64,000 bases of DNA. It comes from Streptomyces aidingensis (GTDB lineage: Bacteria > Actinomycetota > Actinomycetes > Streptomycetales > Streptomycetaceae). Of the stretch, positions 42,584 through 50,232 are shown one piece after another. Under the pieces are notes generated by a model, which was not told the DNA's origin, ran no database searches, and worked only from the letters and a program-made list of their open reading frames with translations. Position numbers and translations under genes: made by a program. Position 1 is the stretch's first letter; each line of letters starts with the position of its first letter. The DNA is taken from assembly GCF_900112355.1 (NCBI RefSeq), contig NZ_FOLM01000006.1:62001-126000 (forward strand), given 5' to 3'.

Positions 42584-44035
42584 TCAGCCGATGCCGAGGA
42601 GCTGTTCGACCGGGTCGATGGCGAAGTAGACGACGAACAGCGCCGCCGCGGCCCAGAGCAGCCAGTGCACCCTGCGGGCCCGGCCGGCCACCGCCATCAG
42701 CACCGCGTAGGCGAGGAAGCCCGCGCCGATGCCGTTGGTGATGGAGTAGGTGAAGGGCATCACCGCGATGGTCAGAAAGGCCGGGATCGCCACGGTGAGG
42801 TCGGACCAGTCGATCCGGGCCGCCTGGGTCATCATCAGAAAGCCCACCGCCACCAGGGCCGGCGCCGCCGCCTGCGAGGGCACCACCGCGGCCAGCGGGG
42901 CGAAGAACAGCGCCAGCGCGAACAGCCCGCCGGTGACCAGATTGGCGAAGCCGGTGCGGGCACCCTCGCCGACCCCGGCCGCCGACTCGATGTAGGAGGT
43001 GGCGGAGGACGCCGAGGCCGCGCCGCCGCCCACCGTCGCCAGGCCGTCCACGAAGAGCAGCCGGCCCAGCCGCGGCACCCGGCCCCGCTCGTCCAGCAGC
43101 CCGGCCTCGCCGGTGACGCCGACCGCGGTACCCATGGTGTCGAAGAAGTCGGTCAGGAAGAGGGTGAACACCAGCAGCACCACGGTGACCGCGCTGACCT
43201 CGGCGAACGCGCCGAACAGGCTGAACTCCCCGATCAGGCCGAAGTCCGGGGCGGCCACCAGGTCATCCGGCCACTCGGGCGTGGTCAGGCCCCACTCGAC
43301 GCCGTCGGCGACCGCGTTGACGGCCATCGCCACCAGGGTCATGGTGACGATGGAGATCAGGATCGCGCCCCTGACCCTGCGCACCAGCAGGGCGAAGGCC
43401 AGCAGCAGGCCCAGGCAGAAGATCAGCACCGGCCAGCCGGTGAGCGAGCCGCCGGTGCCCAGGGTGACGGCGGTGCCCTCGCCCTGGCTGACGAAGCCCG
43501 CGTTGACCATGCCGATCAGGGCGATGAACAGGCCGATGCCCACCCCGATGGCGTGCTTGAGCGGCATCGGGATGGCGTGCATCACCGCCTCGCGCAGCCC
43601 GGTGGCGGCCAGCAGGCAGATGAGAATGCCCTCCAGGACCACCAGTCCCATGGCGTCCGGCCAGGTCATCCGGGGCGCCAGCCCGTAGGCCACCATGGCG
43701 TTCAGCCCCAGGCCCGCGGCGAGCGCCAGGGGAAGATTGGCCGTCACCCCCATCAGCACCGTCATCACCGCGGCCACCAGGGCGGTGGCGGTGACCAACT
43801 GGCCGAAATCGAGCTGCTCGCCGTTCACGTCCCGGGCGCCGCCCAGGATGATCGGGTTCAGCACCAGGATGTAGGCCATGGTGAAGAACGTGGCCAGGCC
43901 GCCGCGCAGCTCGCGGGCGAAGGTGGTGTGACGGGCGGAGAGCTGGAAGTAGTCGTCGATCCGCCGGACGGCCGGGTGCCGGTGTTCCTTGCCGGCCTTG
44001 CCGGCCTGTCCGGCGGTCTGTGAGGAAGGTGACAT
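42584..44035 (-). CDS. NCS2 (AzgA-like) purine permease
   Basis: This polytopic membrane transporter, probably for guanine/hypoxanthine/adenine, has about twelve to fourteen helices in 483 residues. Family blocks: TTFARELRGGLATFFTMAYILVLNPIIL, MGVTANLPLALAAGLGLNAMVAYGLA, MPLKHAIGVGIGLFIALIGM, LTDFFDTMGTAVGV, SASSATSYIESAAGVGEGARTGFANLVTGGLF. The ATG at 44035 has GAGGTCA upstream; the frame is open further up. It converges with the histidine kinase gene. The 57-bp gap contains a GAGCGCC/GGCGCTC inverted repeat reaching both stop codons. Confidence 0.9.
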   Translation of the reverse strand: MSPSSQTAGQAGKAGKEHRHPAVRRIDDYFQLSARHTTFARELRGGLATFFTMAYILVLNPIILGGARDVNGEQLDFGQLVTATALVAAVMTVLMGVTANLPLALAAGLGLNAMVAYGLAPRMTWPDAMGLVVLEGILICLLAATGLREAVMHAIPMPLKHAIGVGIGLFIALIGMVNAGFVSQGEGTAVTLGTGGSLTGWPVLIFCLGLLLAFALLVRRVRGAILISIVTMTLVAMAVNAVADGVEWGLTTPEWPDDLVAAPDFGLIGEFSLFGAFAEVSAVTVVLLVFTLFLTDFFDTMGTAVGVTGEAGLLDERGRVPRLGRLLFVDGLATVGGGAASASSATSYIESAAGVGEGARTGFANLVTGGLFALALFFAPLAAVVPSQAAAPALVAVGFLMMTQAARIDWSDLTVAIPAFLTIAVMPFTYSITNGIGAGFLAYAVLMAVAGRARRVHWLLWAAAALFVVYFAIDPVEQLLGIG

Positions 44036-44223
44036 CGGGGTGACCTCTGCTCCTCGGGCTGGGGGGTGGGGTGACGGAGGGATTGTGCCGGTCCGCCCGC
44101 CCGCACGGGTTTCCCCCGGTGGCACGATGCCGGTCCGTTACGGAATCGAGTCGGTTCGGCGTCCCTGAGCAGGAGTTTTCTCACATCGGGACGCCCGCCC
44201 GGCGCCGCCCGGACCGTAGCCGC

Positions 44224-45378
44224 TCAGCCCAGGACGCAGCGCCGGGCCGCCCTGCTGAGCCGTTCCGCGTCCGGTCCGGCGCCGCCCGGGTGCGGAAAGC
44301 GGCGGCGGACATAGCCGAAGGCCAGCCCGGTGCGCGGGTCGGCCCAGGCCATCGAGCCGCCCGCGCCGTCGTGCCCGAACGACCCGGCGCCCAGAAACGG
44401 CAGCCCGGTCATGAAGCCGATGCCGAAGCAGCGGTGGCTGCCCAGCACCATGTCATGGCCGACCGAGTGCGGCCGGGCCAGCAGTGCGGCGGTCTCCGGG
44501 CGCAGCAGCGGGGCCCGCCCGCCGGTGCCGCTGACCGCCGCCGCGTACAGCCCGGCCAGGCCGCGCGCCGAGCCCACGCCCCCGACCGAGGCCGGGCCGC
44601 CGGCCCGTACGCACCGCTGGTTGGGCAGTTCGGCGAGCGGCGGCTGCTCGGGCCGGTGCTCGTTGCCGGCGATGCCGCCCAGGCTGTCGGGGGCGGCGGC
44701 GGTCCGCTCCGCCTCGCGGCGCTCCTCCCGGGTGAGCCGGGCGGGCAGCACCGGGGCCACCCGGTGCTCCAGTTCCTCCGGCAGGCCCAGATGGAGGTCG
44801 ATACCGAACGGCGCGCGGATCTCCTCCTCGTAGAACTGCCGCATGGTCCGGCCGGTGATCCGCCGCAGCACCTCGCCGGCCAGCGCGCCGATGGTGAGGG
44901 CGTGGTAGCCGAAGCCGGAGCCGGGACGCCAGTAGGGGCGGTGCGCGGCGACCCGTTCCGCCACGATCCGGTCGTCGGACAGTTCCTCCACGGTGAAGCC
45001 GTCGTCGGTGCCGATGGCCCCGGCCCGGTGGGTCAGCAGGTCCCGGACGGTCACCGTGTCCTTGCCCGCGGCACCGAACTCCGGCCAGTAGGCGATGACC
45101 TCGCGGTCCAGTTCCAGCTCGCCGGCCTGGATCAGCAGTGCCGTCGCCAGATAGGCGGCGCCCTTGGTGCTGGAGAAGACCCCGGTCAGGGTGGACCCCT
45201 CGATGTCCGGCCCGCCCCACAGATCGACGACCTGCCGCTCCCCGGCGAAGACGGAAACCTGGGCGGCGTGTTGCGGCGTCTCGCGCAGCAGCGCGGCGAA
45301 CTCCTCGCGCACCGGCTCGAAACCGTCGGCTACGGTGCCCCGTATCGTCGCGGACACCTCAGCAGTTACTTCGGACAT
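44224..45378 (-). CDS. serine hydrolase, beta-lactamase class C family
   Basis: This 384-residue cytoplasmic penicillin-binding-protein-fold esterase/peptidase has the SxxK nucleophile in VFSSTKGAAYLATALLIQAGEL (~residue 70), a Tyr motif in SGFGYHALTIGALAGEVLRRITG (~165) and a C-terminal HxG-like FGHDGAGGSMAWADPRTGLAFGYV. No signal peptide is present from the ATG at 45378, which follows GGTGGAGC. Family members include EstB-type esterases; the substrate cannot be told. It is transcribed divergently from the uronate dehydrogenase gene (119 bp apart). Confidence 0.87.
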   Translation of the reverse strand: MSEVTAEVSATIRGTVADGFEPVREEFAALLRETPQHAAQVSVFAGERQVVDLWGGPDIEGSTLTGVFSSTKGAAYLATALLIQAGELELDREVIAYWPEFGAAGKDTVTVRDLLTHRAGAIGTDDGFTVEELSDDRIVAERVAAHRPYWRPGSGFGYHALTIGALAGEVLRRITGRTMRQFYEEEIRAPFGIDLHLGLPEELEHRVAPVLPARLTREERREAERTAAAPDSLGGIAGNEHRPEQPPLAELPNQRCVRAGGPASVGGVGSARGLAGLYAAAVSGTGGRAPLLRPETAALLARPHSVGHDMVLGSHRCFGIGFMTGLPFLGAGSFGHDGAGGSMAWADPRTGLAFGYVRRRFPHPGGAGPDAERLSRAARRCVLG

Positions 45379-45497
45379 CGGCTCCACCGACTTCCACTCG
45401 CACCACAACCGGCGCACCGGCCGTACGGAACAGCAGAATAAGCAGACCTCGGCACGCTCCCCCACACCCCGTGCCATGAAGGAGAGGGAACCCCCAC

Positions 45498-46325
45498 ATG
45501 TCCTCACCAGGTACCGTGCTGCTCACCGGCGCCGCCGGCCGCGTCGGCACCATGCTGCGCGAGCGGCTCCCCGGCTACGGCTACCGCCTCCGTCTCCTCG
45601 ACCGCGTCCCGCTGCCCTCCCCCGTGCCGGGCGAGGACGCCCTGGTCGCCGATCTCCACGACACCGAGGCCCTGCGCCGGGCGGTGCGCGGGACGGACGC
45701 CGTGGTCCATCTGGCCGCGCTGCCCGCCGAAGACACCTTCGACGCCATTCTGCGCACCAATATCGTCGGCACCTACCACGTCTACGAGGCGGCCCGGGCC
45801 GAGGGCATCCTGCGGGTGGTCTACGCCTCCAGCGTGCACGCCACCGGCTTCGCCGCGGTGCCCGCCCCCGACGAGCCGCGCACCCCGGTCAGCTGCCCGC
45901 ACCGGCCCGACACCTACTACGGCCTGTCCAAGTGCTTCGGCGAGGATCTGGCCCAGCTCTACTGGGACCGGGCCGGCATCGAGACGGTCTCGCTGCGCAT
46001 CGGCTCCTGCGCCGACGAGCCGCCGCCGTACGAGCGTTCGCTGTCCACCTGGCTGAGCCCGGGCGACTGTGCCCGCCTGGTCCATGCCGCGCTGACCGCC
46101 CCGGAGGTCGGCCACACCGTGGTCTACGGCGCCTCGGCCAACACCCGCGGCTGGTTCGACCTGGGCCCGGCCCGCGCCCTGGGGTACGAACCGCGGGACG
46201 ACGCCGAGCGGTACGCCGAGCGGATTCTCGCCGACCCGGCCGCACGTGCCACCGACCACGACCGGGCCTGGCTCGGCGGTCCCTTCACCACCGGTCCCGG
46301 GCCCTGGCCGCCGGCCGCCGGCTGA
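45498..46325 (+). CDS. udh: uronate dehydrogenase
   Basis: This extended short-chain dehydrogenase oxidises D-galacturonate/D-glucuronate to aldarolactone with NAD+. The Rossmann motif VLLTGAAGRVGTMLRERL is at the N-terminus, with VVHLAALPAEDTFDAILRTNIVGTYHVYEAAR, the Ser and YxxxK in YYGLSKCFGEDLAQLYWDRAGIETVSLRIGSC, and LSTWLSPGDCARLVHAAL with VVYGASANTRGWFD. These segments closely match the Agrobacterium Udh as I recall it. GGAGAGGG precedes the ATG. The 275-residue length is right. Together with the KGSADH at 39.2 kb it supplies the first and last steps of oxidative uronate breakdown; dehydratase genes are not in the window. Confidence 0.85.
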   Translation: MSSPGTVLLTGAAGRVGTMLRERLPGYGYRLRLLDRVPLPSPVPGEDALVADLHDTEALRRAVRGTDAVVHLAALPAEDTFDAILRTNIVGTYHVYEAARAEGILRVVYASSVHATGFAAVPAPDEPRTPVSCPHRPDTYYGLSKCFGEDLAQLYWDRAGIETVSLRIGSCADEPPPYERSLSTWLSPGDCARLVHAALTAPEVGHTVVYGASANTRGWFDLGPARALGYEPRDDAERYAERILADPAARATDHDRAWLGGPFTTGPGPWPPAAG

Positions 46326-46338
46326 CCGGCGGGGCCGG

Positions 46339-47892
46339 TCACCGGCGGCTGCGGGCCTTGAAGGCGGCGCGCCGGGCGGCCTTGGCGGCCTGGCGGTCGG
46401 GGTGGATGCGGCTCATGGCCTCCAGCACGTCCGGGCCGTCCGGATGATCCACCCGCCAGGCGCGGTCGAAGAAGCCGCTGTGCTGGTCCACCAGCCCCAC
46501 CACCAGCTCGACCAGTTCCTCCGGCGGCTCCTCCTCGTCGGCCGGGACGATCCGGAGCTGGGCGGCCAGGGTGTCGACGGCCAGCCAGAACACGGCCTCC
46601 ATGGACGGCGCCGGCACATCGTCGATGCCGCGCTCGGCCAGCCAGACCCGGGCCAGCCCGCCGAGCTCGGGATCGTCCAGCACCTCGCGGACCACCGGCT
46701 CGGCTCCGGTGCCGGTGAGGGAGAGGGCGAGCTGGCAGCCGAGCCGGCGCACCGGCCCGGCCGGGTCGTCGCCGCGCGCGGCGGCCAGCAGCTCGCGCAG
46801 CCCGTCCCCGGGCGCGCGGCGGGCGAGCCAGCCGTCGGTCTCCTCGCGCACCAGGGACTCGGAGAGCGAGGGCAGTGCGGCGAGCAGCGCGGCGGCATCG
46901 CCCCGGGCGAGATCGCCGACGGCCGGGGTGCCGATCCCGGCGGCGGCCAGCCGGCGGCGCACGGCGTGCACGCCGAGCGGGGTCAGCCGCACCTGGCCGT
47001 AGCGGGAGAGGTCCTCCTCCCCGGGCTCCCCGGGCTCACTGGGCTCCCCGGGATCGGCGTCCGGCGCGGGCGGCGGCTCCTCCTCGGTGCCGAGGGTCTC
47101 GTCCACCGGGTCGTACTCCATCAGACCGGTGGGGGTGAGCAGCAGGAACAACTCGTCCAGCCGCATCATGACGGCCGAGATGGCGTCCAGCACCTCGGTG
47201 GACGGCTCGTCCATCTCCTCCGGCATGGCCAGCGACATGGCCAGCACCGGCAGCGGGACCATGCCGCCGGCGGCCACCTCCTCGTCACCGGCGGAGAGCA
47301 GATACAGATTGCCCAGGGCGGCGTCCAGCAGGCCGCCCTCCTCCTCCGGGTCCCAGTCCACCGAGTCCAGGTCGAGGGCGCCGGTGTCGACGCTGCCGTC
47401 CTCGCCGATGACCCCGTCCAGATTGCCCAGCAGGTCCTCGAAGCCGGGCGCGGCGGCGTCGGCGAGCACGGCCTCCAGGCCGTCCTCCCACAGCCGCAGG
47501 ATCTCCTCCGGGGAGCCGCCCGCCACCCGGTCCAGGCCGGGGCCGGGGCGGGCGACGGCCACGGCCGCGCCGTCCTCCGCCGCCCCCTCGCCCTCCCCCT
47601 CGCCGTCGTCCTGGCTCCCGGTCTCCACCAGGCCGGACTCGACGGCGAAGGACCAGGCGTCGGCGGCCAGGGCGGGGCCGTCGGACTCCTCGGCCAGCCC
47701 CAGCCGGAGGGTGGCGTCCTTGAGATGGCCGTCCATCAGCTCCCCGGCCACCCCGACCGGCACGCCGTCGGCGGCCCAGCGGGCCAGCCGCACGGCGCGG
47801 GCGAAGAGAGGCGCGGCCAGTGCCTCCCGTGCCAGTTCGGCCTCGGAGGGCAGCCGCACGGGCGGCATGGCGGGACGGTCCTGCACGGACAT
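46339..47892 (-). CDS. conserved acidic hypothetical protein
   Basis: The 517-residue, strongly acidic cytoplasmic protein has no family I recognise. The N-terminal third has helical segments (ELAREALAAPLFARAVRLARWAADG). The middle has Asp/Glu-rich low-complexity stretches (DDGEGEGEGAAEDG; EEEPPPAPDADPGEPSEPGEPGEED). A segment RYGQVRLTPLGVHAVRRRLAAAG resembles a winged-helix end, and the C-terminus is basic (RQAAKAARRAAFKARSRR). The ATG at 47892 has GAGGAGCG eight bases upstream. Its stop is 13 bp from the convergent udh stop. Function unknown. Confidence 0.75.
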   Translation of the reverse strand: MSVQDRPAMPPVRLPSEAELAREALAAPLFARAVRLARWAADGVPVGVAGELMDGHLKDATLRLGLAEESDGPALAADAWSFAVESGLVETGSQDDGEGEGEGAAEDGAAVAVARPGPGLDRVAGGSPEEILRLWEDGLEAVLADAAAPGFEDLLGNLDGVIGEDGSVDTGALDLDSVDWDPEEEGGLLDAALGNLYLLSAGDEEVAAGGMVPLPVLAMSLAMPEEMDEPSTEVLDAISAVMMRLDELFLLLTPTGLMEYDPVDETLGTEEEPPPAPDADPGEPSEPGEPGEEDLSRYGQVRLTPLGVHAVRRRLAAAGIGTPAVGDLARGDAAALLAALPSLSESLVREETDGWLARRAPGDGLRELLAAARGDDPAGPVRRLGCQLALSLTGTGAEPVVREVLDDPELGGLARVWLAERGIDDVPAPSMEAVFWLAVDTLAAQLRIVPADEEEPPEELVELVVGLVDQHSGFFDRAWRVDHPDGPDVLEAMSRIHPDRQAAKAARRAAFKARSRR

Positions 47893-48105
47893 GACGGTGC
47901 GCTCCTCGCAACGGACAGCAGTCGGACAGCAGGGGTCGGCGGCACTCTTGCGCGGATCCGGCGCCTGGCGCGCCGGTTCTCCGCCGTGCTCCAGCCTAGA
48001 CACGGCGGCGGGCCGTCATCTCCCGGTCACCGGATTCCCGCCACGCCGGGGCGGTCGGCGACCGCGGCACCGGCGCGCCGCCGGGGGCCGCCGCGGGCAC
48101 AGCGG

Positions 48106-48144
48106 AAGGGGCGGGCCCGGCTGCCGCGCGGAACCCGCCCCCTT
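48106..48144 (-). terminator. dapD terminator hairpin
   Basis: AAGGGGCGGG (48106-48115) pairs with CCCGCCCCCTT (48134-48144, one extra C) across an 18-nt loop, directly downstream of dapD on the minus strand. Confidence 0.6.
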
Positions 48145-48156
48145 GGTGCCGGACGT

Positions 48157-49170
48157 TCAGTCGTTGCTGTGCAGGGCGGCGTTGAGGCCGCCCCAGGAGC
48201 CGGTGCGGGGCAGGGCCTCCACGGCGCCGGTGACGGAGTTGCGGCGGAACAGCAGATTGCCGGCGCCGGACAGCTCACGGGCCTTGACCACCTGGCCGTC
48301 CGGCAGGGACACCCGGGTGCCCGCGGTGACATACAGCCCGGCCTCCACCACGCAGTCGTCGCCCAGCGAGATCCCGATGCCGGACTGGGCGCCCAGCAGG
48401 CAGCGCTCCCCCAGGGAGATGATCTCCTTGCCGCCGCCGGAGAGGGTGCCCATGATCGAGGCGCTGCCGCCGATGTCGGTGCCGTCGCCGACCACCACGC
48501 CGGCGCTGATCCGGCCCTCCACCATGGAGGAACCGAGCGTGCCGGCGTTGAAGTTGACGAAGCCCTCGTGCATCACGGTGGTGCCGGGGGCGAGATGGGC
48601 GCCGAGCCGGACCCGGTCGGCGTCGCCGATCCGCACCCCGGTGGGGACGACGTAGTCGGTCATCCGCGGGAACTTGTCCACGCTGGTCACGGCGAGCGGC
48701 AGATTCCGGCCGGCCGTGGCGGCCAGCCGGGCCGCGGCCACCTTCTCCACCGGGACCGGGCCGTAGTTGGTCCAGGCGACATTGGCCAGCAGGCCGAACA
48801 CGCCGTCCAGGCTGAGTCCGTGCGGGCGCACCAGCCGGTGGCTGAGCAGATGCAGGCGCAGATAGACGTCGTGGGCGTCCAGCGGCTTGTCGGCCAGCGA
48901 GGAGATCACGGTGCGGACCGCCACGGCCCGGACGCCCGCGATGCCGCCCGCGCTGTGCGGGCCGCCGGCGTCCGGCCCGGCGGAGCGGGCGGCCTCGCCC
49001 AGTTCCCCGGCGGCCTCCTCCAGCGGCAGCCGGGTGGTGCCGGCCGGTCCGGGGTCGGCGACGAGTCCGGGGGTCGGGTACCAGGTGTCGAGGACGGTGC
49101 CGTCCTCGGCGATGTGCGCGATGCCGGTGGCGGCCGCGCCGCCGGTCGCGGGTGTTTCGGTGGCGGTCAT
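48157..49170 (-). CDS. dapD: tetrahydrodipicolinate N-succinyltransferase, actinobacterial type
   Basis: This lysine/diaminopimelate-pathway enzyme succinylates tetrahydrodipicolinate using succinyl-CoA. The C-terminal half is a left-handed beta-helix of hexapeptide repeats ([56 protein letters not shown]), with [47 protein letters not shown] and a C-terminal [12 protein letters not shown]. The N-terminal domain is the long actinobacterial form. The length is 337 residues. It is alone on its strand apart from the TetR-SMR pair upstream. Confidence 0.94.
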   Translation of the reverse strand: MTATETPATGGAAATGIAHIAEDGTVLDTWYPTPGLVADPGPAGTTRLPLEEAAGELGEAARSAGPDAGGPHSAGGIAGVRAVAVRTVISSLADKPLDAHDVYLRLHLLSHRLVRPHGLSLDGVFGLLANVAWTNYGPVPVEKVAAARLAATAGRNLPLAVTSVDKFPRMTDYVVPTGVRIGDADRVRLGAHLAPGTTVMHEGFVNFNAGTLGSSMVEGRISAGVVVGDGTDIGGSASIMGTLSGGGKEIISLGERCLLGAQSGIGISLGDDCVVEAGLYVTAGTRVSLPDGQVVKARELSGAGNLLFRRNSVTGAVEALPRTGSWGGLNAALHSND

Positions 49171-49180
49171 GCAGGCAACG

Positions 49181-49792
49181 CTAACCGGCCGCGGCGGGCG
49201 GTGGCGAACCGGTCCCGGAGTGCGGAAGGCCCCCGGACGGGCTGCCGGAGAGCAGCCGGGCGAGCCCGTCGCGCACCTCCTCCGGGCGGAACGGCCGGCC
49301 GGTGAGCAGATACTGCAGCATCAGGCCGTCCAGCAGGGCGATCACGGCCCGTGCGGTGTGCTCGTCCGGGACGTGCCGGCGCAGCAGCGCCACCATCTCG
49401 TCCAGGCAGCCCGCGGCCACCGGGCGGACGACGGGGTTGCGCAGCCCGGCGAAGTAAAGCTCGTACTCCAGCTCGGTGCGGCTGCGTTCGGCGGCCAGTG
49501 ACCCGGCGACGAAGCGGGTGATCTCCTCGGCCGGCGGGCGGTCCGGGTCCACCGAGTCCGACCAGGCCCGGAAGCGGGCCAGCCAGCCGTCGTTGACCTC
49601 CCGCAGCGCGGCCAGCAGCAGGTCGTCCAGGCCCGCGAAGTGGTAGGTGGTGGAGCCGAGCGGCACATCGGCGGCGGCCGCCGCGGCCCGGTGGCTGAGG
49701 GCGGAGATACCGCGCTCGCGGATGACCCGGACGGCGGCCTCGGTGATCCGGCGGCGGCGGTCCGGGTCATGGCGGCGGGTGGCGGCGGCCAT
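49181..49792 (-). CDS. TetR family regulator of the SMR transporter
   Basis: The 203-residue repressor has an N-terminal helix-turn-helix ([48 protein letters not shown], residues ~10-56) and an alpha-helical ligand domain. The ATG at 49792 overlaps the stop of the SMR gene (ATGA), so repressor and pump are made together. Two tandem palindromes upstream of the SMR gene are the likely binding sites, which would make the operon autoregulated. The ligand is probably a cationic drug, as for other SMR-linked TetR proteins; this is inference. Confidence 0.9.
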   Translation of the reverse strand: MAAATRRHDPDRRRRITEAAVRVIRERGISALSHRAAAAAADVPLGSTTYHFAGLDDLLLAALREVNDGWLARFRAWSDSVDPDRPPAEEITRFVAGSLAAERSRTELEYELYFAGLRNPVVRPVAAGCLDEMVALLRRHVPDEHTARAVIALLDGLMLQYLLTGRPFRPEEVRDGLARLLSGSPSGGLPHSGTGSPPPAAAG

Positions 49793-50109
49793 CAGTGCGA
49801 GCCGCCGAGGTTGAGCGCGGTGGTGCCGGCGATCACCAGCAGCAGACCGGCGATCTTGAGCGCGGTGACGCTCTCCTGGAACACGGCCACCCCGATCACC
49901 GCGATCAGGGCGGTGCCCACGCCCGCCCAGATGGCGTAGGCGATGCCCACTTCCATGGTCCGCAGGGTCTGGGCCAGCAGGGTGAAGGCCACCAGATAGC
50001 AGGCGGCGGTGGTCAGCGTGGGCCACAGCCGGGTGAAGCCGTCGCTGTACTTCATCGCGGTGGTGCCGAGGATCTCCGCCACAATGGCGCCGGCCAGGGT
50101 CAGATACAT
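49792..50109 (-). CDS. small multidrug resistance (SMR) transporter
   Basis: The 105-residue proton/drug antiporter subunit has four helices. It shows the SMR signature MYLTLAGAIVAEILGTTAMKYSDGFTRL with the essential Glu at residue ~12, then YLVAFTLLAQTLRTMEVGIAYAIWAGVGTALIAVIGV and a last helix KIAGLLLVIAGTTALNL. Two adjacent ATGs (50112 and 50109) are possible; 50109 gives the family N-terminus. No Shine-Dalgarno is visible, so the transcript may be leaderless. EmrE/SugE-type function is expected. Confidence 0.9.
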   Translation of the reverse strand: MYLTLAGAIVAEILGTTAMKYSDGFTRLWPTLTTAACYLVAFTLLAQTLRTMEVGIAYAIWAGVGTALIAVIGVAVFQESVTALKIAGLLLVIAGTTALNLGGSH

Positions 50110-50113
50110 CATA

Positions 50114-50149
50114 TGTACAAGCGTACACAACGATGCGTACGACCGTACA
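50114..50149. promoter_or_regulatory. tandem TetR operators
   Basis: TGTAC-N4-GTACA (50114-50127) and CGTAC-N4-GTACA (50136-50149) are two palindromes 22 bp apart (two helical turns), each followed by CAAC. They abut the SMR start codon, so bound repressor would block the promoter. Confidence 0.68.
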
Positions 50150-50173
50150 CAACCATCGGCGGGCACAACGCGA

Positions 50174-50210
50174 GGGCCGGTCCGGGAGGGGATGCCTCCC
50201 GGACCGGCCC
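50174..50210 (-). terminator. terminator of the glycan-gene unit
   Basis: A perfect 16-bp stem (50174-50189 with 50195-50210) with a 5-nt loop lies 23 bp past the stop of the GT8/pyruvyltransferase gene on the minus strand. Confidence 0.8.
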
Positions 50211-50232
50211 CGCCGTCCGCCGCCTGCCGGGC

